Assembly: GCA_021808035.1 (NCBI GenBank)
Contig: JAKBCG010000187.1
Span: 1-5,458 of the forward strand
Origin: Pseudomonadota bacterium
Lineage (GTDB): Bacteria > Pseudomonadota > Gammaproteobacteria > Steroidobacterales > Steroidobacteraceae
Reading direction: 5' to 3'
Length of the DNA stretch: 5,458 bases
The first letter of the stretch is position 1, and every line of letters begins with the position of its first letter. Both the position numbers and the translations under genes were made by a program. Positions 1-5,453 of the stretch are shown here, one piece after another. Under the pieces are notes generated by a model, which saw only the letters and a program-made list of their open reading frames with translations, did not search any database and had not been told where the DNA came from.

Positions 1-2395
1 CGCCGAGATCGGTCGACGGACCGTCCGCGAGCACGTCGCCGCGACGGATCGCGTCGCCGGCGTTGACCAGCGGCCGCTGGTTGATGCAGGTGTTCTGGTT
101 CGAACGCGTGTACTTCGTCAACGAATAGATGTCGACTCCCGGCTCCCCGGCGGTCGTCTCCTCGTCGTTCACGCGGACCACGATTCGCGACGCATCGACC
201 GAATCGACGACCCCGCCGCGGCGTGCAACCACGGTGACGCCGGAGTCGATCGCGACCGCGCGCTCCATTCCGGTGCCGACGAGCGGCGTGTCCGAGCGCA
301 GCGTCGGGACCGCCTGGCGCTGCATGTTCGATCCCATCAACGCCCGGTTCGCGTCGTCGTGCTCGAGGAACGGAATCAGCGAGGCGGCCACCGAGACGAT
401 CTGCTTCGGCGACACGTCCATGAAATCGATCTTGTCCGGAGGCGACAAGGTGAATTCGTTCTGGGTGCGGCACGAGATCAGATCCGCGGTGAATCCGCCC
501 TTCTCGTTGAGCTCGGCGTTCGCCTGGGCGATCACGTACTGGCTCTCCTCGATCGCCGAGAGGTACTCGATCCGGTCGGTGACCTTGCCGGCGATCACGC
601 GCCGGTACGGCGTTTCCAGGAAGCCATAATCGTTGGTGCGCGCGTAGACCGCGAGCGAGTTGATCAAACCGATGTTCGGACCTTCCGGCGTCTCGATCGG
701 GCAGACCCGTCCGTAGTGCGTCGGATGCACGTCGCGCACTTCGAAGCCGGCGCGCTCGCGCGTGAGGCCGCCGGGGCCGAGCGCGGAGACGCGGCGCTTG
801 TGCGTGACCTCGGACAGCGGGTTGTTCTGGTCCATGAACTGCGACAGCTGCGAGGACCCGAAGAACTCCTTCACCGCAGCCGCGACGGGCTTCGCGTTGA
901 TCATCTCCTGGGGCATGATCGGTTCGCTTTCGGCGATGGTGAGCCGCTCCTTGACGGCTCGCTCGACCCGCACCAGTCCGATGCGGAACGCGTTCTCGGC
1001 CATTTCGCCGACGCTGCGGACGCGCCGGTTGCCCAGGTGATCGATGTCGTCGACCTGGCCGTTGCCGTTGCGGATGTCGATCAAGGTCTTCAGGACCTCG
1101 ATGATGTCCTCCTTGCTCAGAACGCCCGAACCGGTGATCTCCTCGCGGCCCACCCGGCGGTTGAACTTCATGCGGCCGACCGGCGACAGGTCGTAGCGCT
1201 CCGAGTTGAAGAACAGGTTCTGGAACAGGTTCTCCGCCGCGTCCTTCGTCGGCGGCTCGCCGGGGCGCATCATCCGGTAGATCTCGACCAGGGCCTCGAG
1301 ACGGGTCTTCGTCGGATCGATCCGCAGGGTGTCGGAGAGGTAGGGACCGCGATCGAGGTCGTTCACGAACAGGGTGCGGATCTCGGTGATCCCGTTCTCG
1401 ATCAGCTTGCCGACGGAAGCGACGTTCAGGATCTCGTTCGCCTTCGCGAGGATCTCTCCAGTCTCGGTGTTGACGATGTCGTGCGCGAGGATCTTGCCTT
1501 GCAGGTATTCGAGCGGCACCGGCATGCGCTTCACGCCGGCATCCTCGAGTTCACGGACGTGACGCGCCGTGATCCGGCGCCCTTCCTCGACGATCACCTT
1601 CTTGCCGACGCGCAGTTCGAACGTCGCGGTCTCACCGCGCAGACGTTGCGGTATGACCTCGAACTCGATCTCCTTCTTGGACAGATAGAACGTGTTCTTC
1701 TCGAAGAACATGTCGAGGATCTGCTCCTCGCCGAAACCCAGCGCGCGCAGGATGATGGTGACCGGCAGCTTGCGGCGCCGGTCGATGCGCGCGAACACGC
1801 AGTCCTTCGGGTCGAACTCGAAGTCCAGCCAGGAGCCGCGGTACGGAATGATCCGGGCGGAGAACAGCAGCTTGCCCGAGGAGTGGGTCTTGCCGCGGTC
1901 GTGGTCGAAGAAGACGCCCGGGCTGCGGTGCAGCTGCGAGACGATGACCCGCTCGGTGCCGTTGATGATGAACGTGCCGTTCTCGGTCATCAGCGGCAGT
2001 TCGCCGAGGTAGACTTCCTGCTCGCGGACGTCCTTGACGGGCTTCTTCGCGCCGCTCGCCTCCTTGTCGAGTACGACGAGGCGCACCTTCACGCGCAGCG
2101 GCGCCGCGTAGTTGAGGCCGCGGAGCTGGCACTCCTTCACGTCGAACACCGGGTCGCCGAGCCGGTAGCTCACGTATTCCAGCGTTGCGTTGCCCGAGTA
2201 GCTGGTGATCGGGAACACGCTGTCGAACGCCGCGTGCAGACCCACGTCGTCGCGTCGCGTTTCGGCGACGTCAGCCTGCAAGAACCGGCGGTACGAATCC
2301 AACTGGATCGCCAGCAGATACGGCGTTCCCAGGATGCTCGGACGCTTGCCAAAGTTCTTGCGGATTCGCTTCTTTTCGGTGAACGAATAAGCCAT
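1..2395 (-). CDS. rpoB: DNA-directed RNA polymerase subunit beta, 3' end cut by window edge
   Basis: This is the beta subunit of RNA polymerase, which forms one pincer of the clamp and most of the rifamycin pocket. I translated the frame from the ATG at 2395-2393 and found 798 uninterrupted codons to the window edge, against about 1340 in the family. The N-terminus (MAYSFTEKKRIRKNFGKRPS) fits the normal start. NGTERVIVSQLHRSPGVFF surrounds V152, equivalent to E. coli V146. RRRKLPVTIILRALGF lies near residue 209 and is followed by the proteobacterial lineage insert. Rifampicin cluster I runs from residue 513 to 544 and cluster II from about 568 to 578 (ETPEGPNIGLI); numbering is E. coli +6. 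The sequence stops at GPSTDLG, before the catalytic-region NEDS motif. The gene follows rplL after 103 bp with a strong hairpin in between, and rpoC is expected downstream. Confidence is very high. Confidence 0.98.
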   Translation of the reverse strand, partial: MAYSFTEKKRIRKNFGKRPSILGTPYLLAIQLDSYRRFLQADVAETRRDDVGLHAAFDSVFPITSYSGNATLEYVSYRLGDPVFDVKECQLRGLNYAAPLRVKVRLVVLDKEASGAKKPVKDVREQEVYLGELPLMTENGTFIINGTERVIVSQLHRSPGVFFDHDRGKTHSSGKLLFSARIIPYRGSWLDFEFDPKDCVFARIDRRRKLPVTIILRALGFGEEQILDMFFEKNTFYLSKKEIEFEVIPQRLRGETATFELRVGKKVIVEEGRRITARHVRELEDAGVKRMPVPLEYLQGKILAHDIVNTETGEILAKANEILNVASVGKLIENGITEIRTLFVNDLDRGPYLSDTLRIDPTKTRLEALVEIYRMMRPGEPPTKDAAENLFQNLFFNSERYDLSPVGRMKFNRRVGREEITGSGVLSKEDIIEVLKTLIDIRNGNGQVDDIDHLGNRRVRSVGEMAENAFRIGLVRVERAVKERLTIAESEPIMPQEMINAKPVAAAVKEFFGSSQLSQFMDQNNPLSEVTHKRRVSALGPGGLTRERAGFEVRDVHPTHYGRVCPIETPEGPNIGLINSLAVYARTNDYGFLETPYRRVIAGKVTDRIEYLSAIEESQYVIAQANAELNEKGGFTADLISCRTQNEFTLSPPDKIDFMDVSPKQIVSVAASLIPFLEHDDANRALMGSNMQRQAVPTLRSDTPLVGTGMERAVAIDSGVTVVARRGGVVDSVDASRIVVRVNDEETTAGEPGVDIYSLTKYTRSNQNTCINQRPLVNAGDAIRRGDVLADGPSTDLG
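764..859 (-). other. rpoB: Rifampicin-resistance-determining region (cluster I) of rpoB
   Basis: This stretch encodes beta residues 513-544, from GSSQLSQFMDQNNPLSEVTH to SALGPGGL. The positions most often changed in rifampicin resistance carry the wild-type residue: Q519 (E. coli Q513), D522 (D516, codon at 832-830), H532 (H526, codon at 802-800) and S537 (S531, codon at 787-785). The only difference from the E. coli sequence as I remember it is Ile to Val at residues 530 and 536, which is conservative. The sequence therefore predicts a drug-sensitive enzyme at this site. Confidence 0.93.
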
Positions 2396-2400
2396 GCGGG

Positions 2401-2408
2401 TCACCCTT
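2401..2408 (-). promoter_or_regulatory. Ribosome binding site of rpoB
   Basis: The minus strand reads AAGGGTGA followed by CCCGC and the ATG. It resembles the extended anti-Shine-Dalgarno complement AAGGAGGTGA with two bases missing. The AAGG core lies nine bases from the start codon. It supports the rpoB start at 2395, as does the conserved N-terminal sequence. Confidence 0.65.
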
Positions 2409-2419
2409 GATTCCAGCTT

Positions 2420-2480
2420 GAAAACGAACGTGGCGCGTGCCGGCGCCCGCCGCGGAACTCCGCGGCGGGCGCCGGCACGC
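2420..2480 (-). terminator. Long perfect hairpin between rplL and rpoB, candidate attenuator or RNase III site
   Basis: Positions 2435-2456 and 2459-2480 are a perfect 22-nt inverted repeat, nearly all G and C. As RNA it gives about a 21-bp stem capped by AGUU. On the transcribed strand the stem is followed, after about five bases, by the moderately U-rich CGTTCGTTTT (2430-2421). In E. coli the rplL-rpoB gap holds a partial terminator and an RNase III site, which let L7/L12 be made in excess over beta. The position here, 19 bp after the rplL stop and 39 bp before the rpoB ATG, fits that job. The U-tract is offset and interrupted, so I infer partial termination or processing, not a full stop. 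A plain mRNA-stabilising 3' hairpin for rplL is the main alternative. Confidence 0.7.
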
Positions 2481-2498
2481 ACGCATCGACGCGAATCA

Positions 2499-2882
2499 CT
2501 ACTTGATCGTCGCCTTCGCGCCCGCGTCCTCGAGCTTCTTCTTGATCGTCTCGGCATCCGCCTTCGGGATCCCTTCCTTGACCGTCGAGGGCGCTCCCTC
2601 GACGAGGTCCTTCGCCTCCTTGAGGCCGAGGCCGGTGATCTCGCGGATCACCTTGATCACGCCGACCTTGTTGGCGCCGAACTCGGTCATCGTGACCGTG
2701 AACTCCGTCTTCTCCTCGGCAGCCGGGGCCGCCGCGGCGCCGGCGGCGGCGCCGGCGACCATCGCGACCGGCGCGGCCGCGGTGACGTTGAACTTCTTCT
2801 CCATGTCCGCGATCAAGTCGACCACTTCCATGACCGACATCTTGGAGATCGCGTCGAGGATTTCGTCTTTCGTTACAGCCAT
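2499..2882 (-). CDS. rplL: 50S ribosomal protein L7/L12
   Basis: L7/L12 is the multicopy, flexible stalk protein that recruits translation GTPases (EF-Tu, EF-G, IF2, RF3) to the ribosome. The 127-residue product is slightly longer than the usual 120-125. Residues 1-33 form the helical dimerisation domain that sits on L10. Residues 34-56 are the Ala/Gly/Pro hinge. Residues 57-127 are the globular factor-binding domain, with the hallmark GLGLKEAKDLVEGAP at 84-98 and the conserved NKVGVIKVIRE just before it. The start is supported by GGAG at 2892-2889, six bases upstream, and by the canonical N-terminus. The gene lies 52 bp after rplJ, with which it is normally co-translated under L10 feedback. 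The start, stop and reading frame are all intact. Confidence 0.98.
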   Translation of the reverse strand: MAVTKDEILDAISKMSVMEVVDLIADMEKKFNVTAAAPVAMVAGAAAGAAAAPAAEEKTEFTVTMTEFGANKVGVIKVIREITGLGLKEAKDLVEGAPSTVKEGIPKADAETIKKKLEDAGAKATIK

Positions 2883-2934
2883 GATCTACTCCGAAATGAA
2901 ATTGTGACAAAGGCCTTGCGGCCGAATCAGGTCT

Positions 2935-3480
2935 TCAAGCAGCCGCCGGCGTTTGCCCGGCCTTCTTCGCTTCCAGCACCGCGGCCAAGGTACGCGCCAA
3001 CTTGACGTTGGGAGCGGCCAAGGTGCCGACGAGCTTCGCGATCGGCGCTTGCAGTACGCCCAGGAGCTGCGACAACGCCTGCGGGCGCGTCGGCAGCGAC
3101 GCGACACGCTCCAGGTCCTCTTTCTTGAGCAGCCTCCCGCCCAAGGACACGAGCGTCGTCACCAGCTTGTCGTTGTCCTTCGCGAACGCCCGGACGATGC
3201 GGGCGGCAGCGCCCGGATCGTCTTTGGAGAACGCGAGGACGACCGGGCCTTTCAGCGCCGGGGCGATGCACTCGAAAGCCGTGCCGGCGACGGCCTTGCG
3301 CGCGAGCGTGTTCTTGACGACCCGCAGATAGACCCCTTCCTTGCGCGCCTTCGCGCGCAAGTCGGTCATCTGCGCCACCGTCAAGCCACGGTTCTCGGCG
3401 CCAACCACGGACAGCGCCTTCGCCGCCACCGCGTTGACCTCCGCCACCACGACTTTCTTGTCTTCCAGGTTCAGTGCCAT
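2935..3480 (-). CDS. rplJ: 50S ribosomal protein L10
   Basis: L10 anchors the L7/L12 dimers to 23S rRNA at the GTPase-associated centre, next to L11. The product has 181 residues, against 165 in E. coli. The N-terminal globular rRNA-binding domain starts MALNLEDKKVVVAEV and carries RGLTV (31-35), RVVKNTLARKAV (53-64) and PGAAARI (89-95). From about residue 130 the protein becomes the long helix that carries L7/L12. This helix shows two copies of a KLxxTLAA segment (149-156 and 160-167), and a short Ala-rich tail follows. The ATG has a G-rich Shine-Dalgarno sequence at 3491-3486. The gene is preceded by a structured leader that matches L10 autoregulation and followed by rplL. The extra length lies mainly in the duplicated helix segment and the tail. 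Confidence 0.98.
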   Translation of the reverse strand: MALNLEDKKVVVAEVNAVAAKALSVVGAENRGLTVAQMTDLRAKARKEGVYLRVVKNTLARKAVAGTAFECIAPALKGPVVLAFSKDDPGAAARIVRAFAKDNDKLVTTLVSLGGRLLKKEDLERVASLPTRPQALSQLLGVLQAPIAKLVGTLAAPNVKLARTLAAVLEAKKAGQTPAAA

Positions 3481-3485
3481 CTAGG

Positions 3486-3491
3486 TCCCCC
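3486..3491 (-). promoter_or_regulatory. Ribosome binding site of rplJ
   Basis: The minus strand reads GGGGGA five bases before the ATG at 3480. It is a G-rich, imperfect Shine-Dalgarno sequence, not a canonical AGGAGG. A moderate site directly after a structured leader is what translational feedback would need, but that link is inference. Confidence 0.55.
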
Positions 3492-3512
3492 GTAAGGAAG
3501 AGTCACACACGA

Positions 3513-3606
3513 GCGTCCGGCGATCCCGCCGGCGCCCACCCTCGAGTGCGTCCCCGCACTCGTGCGGTGCGACCTTCACCAGGAAATTCCTGATTAGGGT
3601 CCCACC
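3513..3606 (-). promoter_or_regulatory. Candidate L10 autoregulatory mRNA leader of rplJL
   Basis: On the transcribed strand, GGTGGGACC (3606-3598) can pair with GGTCGCACC (3574-3566), giving eight pairs around one G-G mismatch. Inside is an asymmetric loop, CUAAU against GUGAA, and an inner stem CAGGA/UCCUG (3592-3588 with 3584-3580). Two hairpins follow: a perfect 8-bp stem at 3562-3543 capped by GGGA, a GNRA-type loop, and a 9-bp stem with one bulged A at 3535-3513. E. coli L10, alone or with L12, is known to bind a bent, kink-turn-containing leader upstream of rplJ and to repress translation of both genes. The position 33 to 126 bases before the rplJ ATG and the bent-helix layout fit. I could not show a canonical kink-turn with its tandem G-A pairs, so the exact fold is inferred. 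Confidence 0.7.
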
Positions 3607-3611
3607 ATCTG

Positions 3612-3648
3612 CGCAGGCCGGTATTTAAGGGCTCCTCGCCCGCCTGCG
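3612..3648 (-). other. Nested hairpin upstream of the L10 leader
   Basis: CGCAGGC (3648-3642) pairs perfectly with GCCTGCG (3618-3612). Inside it GGGC and GCCC (3641-3638 with 3632-3629) form a second small stem around GAGGA. The element sits just upstream of the proposed L10-binding helix and may extend that leader. The inner part also holds TTAAAT, the only AT-rich patch in the gap. There is no U-tract, so it is not an intrinsic terminator. Confidence 0.45.
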
Positions 3649-3660
3649 GTCTTCGACGGT

Positions 3661-3696
3661 GGGTGCGCGTTCGCGGGTCGGCCGAACGCGCAGCCC
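3661..3696 (-). other. Perfect 10-bp hairpin downstream of rplA
   Basis: TGCGCGTTCG (3673-3664 on the opposite arm) is repeated inverted at 3692-3683 with a nine-base loop, and GGG/CCC can extend the stem past one bulged C. It begins about 31 bases after the rplA stop. The bases that follow in the transcript are CCACCG, with no U-run, so it does not look like a rho-independent terminator. A role in protecting or processing the 3' end of an rplKA message, or in transcript folding, is possible but unproven. Confidence 0.5.
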
Positions 3697-3727
3697 TCCA
3701 TCAATGCCTTGCCGCCACCGGACTCCT

Positions 3728-4423
3728 CTACAGTCCGAGGCTCGTCTGATCGACCGGGACGCCGGGTCCCATCGTCGAGGAAACGGTGATCCGCTTCAGG
3801 TACACGCCCTTCGACGTCGCCGGCTTCACCTTCTGCAGGTCCGCGAGCAGCGTCATCAGGTTCTCCTTGAGGGCGCCCGGTTCGAAGCTCGCGCGCCCGA
3901 TCTGCGCATGCACGATCCCGGCCTTGTCGGTCCGGTAACGCACCTGGCCGGACTTGGCGTTCTTCACCGCGCCGGCGACGTCCGGCGTGACCGTGCCGAC
4001 CTTCGGGTTCGGCATCAGCCCGCGGGGCCCCAGGATCTGGCCCAGCTGACCGACGATGCGCATCGCGTCGGGGCTCGCGATCACGACGTCGAAGTCGAGC
4101 TGCCCGGCCTTGACCTTCTCCGCGAGGTCCTCGAAGCCGACGATGTCGGCGCCCGCGGCCTTCGCCGCGTCGGCGTTCTTGCCCTGGGTGAACACCGCGA
4201 CACGCACCGTTTTGCCGGTGCCGTGCGGCATCACCGTCGAGCCGCGAACCTGCTGGTCCGATTTGCTCGCGTCGATCCCGAGGTTCACGGCGACGTCGAC
4301 CGACTCATCGAACTTCGCGGTCGCGAGCTCCTTCACGAGCTTCAGCGCATCGTCGATCGGGAACGCCTTGCCCGGCGGAATCCGCTCCTTCCAATCCTTC
4401 ATGCGCTTCGGTACGGCGGCCAT
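3728..4423 (-). CDS. rplA: 50S ribosomal protein L1
   Basis: L1 forms the mobile stalk at the E site that helps move deacylated tRNA out of the ribosome, and it is the classic translational repressor of its own rplKA message. The 231-residue length is normal for the family. Domain I is built from about residues 1-67 and 160-231, and domain II from the middle. The family signature LGPRGLMPNPKVG is at 131-143. The rRNA-contacting FDESVDVAVNLGID lies at 38-51 and the GVYLKRITVSSTMGPG block at 206-221. The N-terminus MAAVPKRMKDWKERI is slightly unusual but keeps the KRMK core. The ATG follows the rplK stop after one base, with GGAGGGA inside the end of rplK as its binding site. This arrangement points to translational coupling. 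Confidence 0.98.
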   Translation of the reverse strand: MAAVPKRMKDWKERIPPGKAFPIDDALKLVKELATAKFDESVDVAVNLGIDASKSDQQVRGSTVMPHGTGKTVRVAVFTQGKNADAAKAAGADIVGFEDLAEKVKAGQLDFDVVIASPDAMRIVGQLGQILGPRGLMPNPKVGTVTPDVAGAVKNAKSGQVRYRTDKAGIVHAQIGRASFEPGALKENLMTLLADLQKVKPATSKGVYLKRITVSSTMGPGVPVDQTSLGL

Positions 4424-4424
4424 C

Positions 4425-4856
4425 TCAGACTCCCTCCACGTCGACGCCCATGCTACGGGCGCTGCCGGCGATCGTTCGTACCGCGGCGTCGAGGTCCGCA
4501 GCGGTCAGATCGGGCGTCTTGAGCTTGGCGATGTCCTCGAGCTGCTTGCGCGTGATCTTGCCGACCTTCGCGGTGTTCGGTGTCGCGCTGCCCTTCGGAA
4601 TGTTGAGCGCCTTCGCGATCAGCACCGACGCAGGCGGGGTCTTCAGCACGAACGTGAAGCTCCGGTCGCTGTAGACCGTGATCACGACCGGGGTCGGCAA
4701 TCCCTTCTCCAACGACTGCGTCTGCGCGTTGAACGCCTTGCAGAACTCCATGATGTTGACGCCCTGCTGACCGAGCGCCGGACCGACCGGCGGGCTCGGA
4801 TTCGCCTGTCCCGCAGGGATCTGCAGCTTGATGTAGCCAGTGACCTTCTTAGCCAT
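4425..4856 (-). CDS. rplK: 50S ribosomal protein L11
   Basis: L11 binds the 23S rRNA GTPase-associated region at the base of the L7/L12 stalk, and in many bacteria it is needed for RelA activation on stalled ribosomes. The 143-residue product has the usual length. The N-terminal domain begins MAKKVTGYIKLQIPAGQANP and holds the proline-rich SPPVGPALGQ at 21-30, the thiostrepton-site loop. The C-terminal rRNA-binding domain covers about 75-143, including TPNTAKVGKITRKQLEDIA and the signature GSARSMGV at 131-138. The start is supported by AGGAG at 4870-4866, nine bases upstream. The gene follows nusG after 63 bp and is almost joined to rplA, the partner it shares a message with. Nothing is missing or broken. 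Confidence 0.98.
   Translation of the reverse strand: MAKKVTGYIKLQIPAGQANPSPPVGPALGQQGVNIMEFCKAFNAQTQSLEKGLPTPVVITVYSDRSFTFVLKTPPASVLIAKALNIPKGSATPNTAKVGKITRKQLEDIAKLKTPDLTAADLDAAVRTIAGSARSMGVDVEGV
4431..4437 (-). promoter_or_regulatory. Ribosome binding site of rplA inside the rplK 3' end
   Basis: The minus strand reads GGAGGGA seven bases before the rplA ATG. It encodes part of the last L11 codons (Val-Glu-Gly-Val). Its strength and spacing fix the rplA start at 4423. Its location within rplK means ribosomes finishing L11 pass over it. Confidence 0.85.
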
Positions 4857-4872
4857 CGATCGAAACTCCTGT

Positions 4873-4913
4873 GGGTGCGAACGCTCCCGACGCCGAGAGC
4901 TCCCCGGTTACCC
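4873..4913 (-). promoter_or_regulatory. Possible L1-binding feedback site in the rplK leader
   Basis: On the transcribed strand GCTCTCG (4900-4894) pairs with CGGGAGC (4889-4883) around GCGT, seven pairs with one G-U. The flanks GGGT (4913-4910) and ACCC (4876-4873) can close an outer stem, leaving an unequal internal loop. In E. coli L1 represses rplKA by binding a leader structure that mimics its 23S site, and this lies directly upstream of the rplK Shine-Dalgarno sequence. The hairpin is real in sequence terms. The L1 assignment rests on position and general shape only. Confidence 0.4.
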
Positions 4914-4919
4914 GAACGA

Positions 4920-5453
4920 TCAACCTTTCTCGACCTGCGAGAAATCCAATTCGACCGGCGTCGAGCGGCCGAGGATCTGAACCGCGACCTGCAGGCGGTT
5001 CTTTTCGTAATTCACCGACTCGACGACGCCGTTGAAGTCGTTGAACGGCCCGTCGGTCACGCGCACGACCTCGCCGGGCTCGAACAGCACCTTCGGTCTC
5101 GGCTTCTCGGCGCCCTCTTCGACGCGCCGCAGGATCGACATCGCTTCGCGATCCGTGATCGGCGCGGGCCGATCGCTCGTTCCGCCGATGAATCCGAGGA
5201 CCTTCGGCACGTCCTTGACCAGGTGCCAGGTGTCCTCGTCCATGTCCATCTGCACGAGCACGTAGCCGGGGAAGAACTTCCGCTCGGACTTGCGCTTTTG
5301 CCCGTCGCGCATCTCGACGACTTCCTCCGTCGGCACGAGGACTTCGCCGAATTTGTGTTCGAGGCCGGCGCGCTTGACGCGCTCCTGCAGCGACTCGGCG
5401 ACCTTGTGCTCGAAATTCGAGTAGGCGTGAACGACATACCAACGCAGCGCCAT
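4920..5453 (-). CDS. nusG: Transcription termination/antitermination factor NusG
   Basis: NusG binds RNA polymerase through its N-terminal domain. Its C-terminal KOW domain contacts either ribosomal protein S10, which links transcription to translation, or Rho, which stimulates termination. The 177-residue product lacks a few N-terminal residues found in E. coli (181). The NGN domain covers about 1-110, with RWYVVHAYSNFE at 4-15, the polymerase-binding FFPGYVLVQM at 60-69 and GFIGGTSDRPAPI at 87-99. The KOW domain covers 124-177, with GEVVRVTDGPFNDFNGVV at 127-144 and an ending of ELDFSQVEKG. Residue 161 is Leu in ILGRSTPVE, where E. coli has F165. The start codon lies 5 bases from the window edge, so its binding site and the expected upstream secE are not visible. 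Confidence 0.98.
   Translation of the reverse strand: MALRWYVVHAYSNFEHKVAESLQERVKRAGLEHKFGEVLVPTEEVVEMRDGQKRKSERKFFPGYVLVQMDMDEDTWHLVKDVPKVLGFIGGTSDRPAPITDREAMSILRRVEEGAEKPRPKVLFEPGEVVRVTDGPFNDFNGVVESVNYEKNRLQVAVQILGRSTPVELDFSQVEKG

Noticed and set aside
359..2410. Open frame of 683 codons on the plus strand
   Set aside because: It lies wholly opposite rpoB, whose translation is unmistakable. The product is rich in Arg, Asp, Val, Leu and His with no domain I recognise, typical of the antisense frame of a high-GC gene with G/C third positions.
2715..2780. GC-rich, repetitive stretch within rplL
   Set aside because: It encodes the Ala/Gly/Pro hinge of L7/L12 (residues 35-56), which is normally low in complexity and variable in length; it is not an independent repeat.
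2912..2923. Small GGCC-GCAA-GGCC hairpin between rplJ and rplL
   Set aside because: Only four base pairs in GC-rich DNA, followed by a short TTTGT; this can easily arise by chance.
2953..3495. Open frame of 180 codons on the plus strand
   Set aside because: It mirrors rplJ on the opposite strand; the minus-strand product is a full L10.
3612..3660. Possible internal promoter for rplJ around TTAAAT (3627-3622)
   Set aside because: The -10-like patch has no recognisable -35 about 17 bases upstream and lies inside a hairpin. E. coli has a promoter in this gap, but the sequence here does not support one well enough to annotate.
3659..4522. Open frame of 287 codons on the plus strand
   Set aside because: It is antisense to rplA and the end of rplK, has the same Arg/His/Leu-rich shadow composition, and has no convincing start signal.
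4849..5442. Alternative 197-codon minus-strand frame overlapping nusG
   Set aside because: It is a shifted frame of nusG with Arg/Ala-rich composition; the true frame gives a complete NusG.
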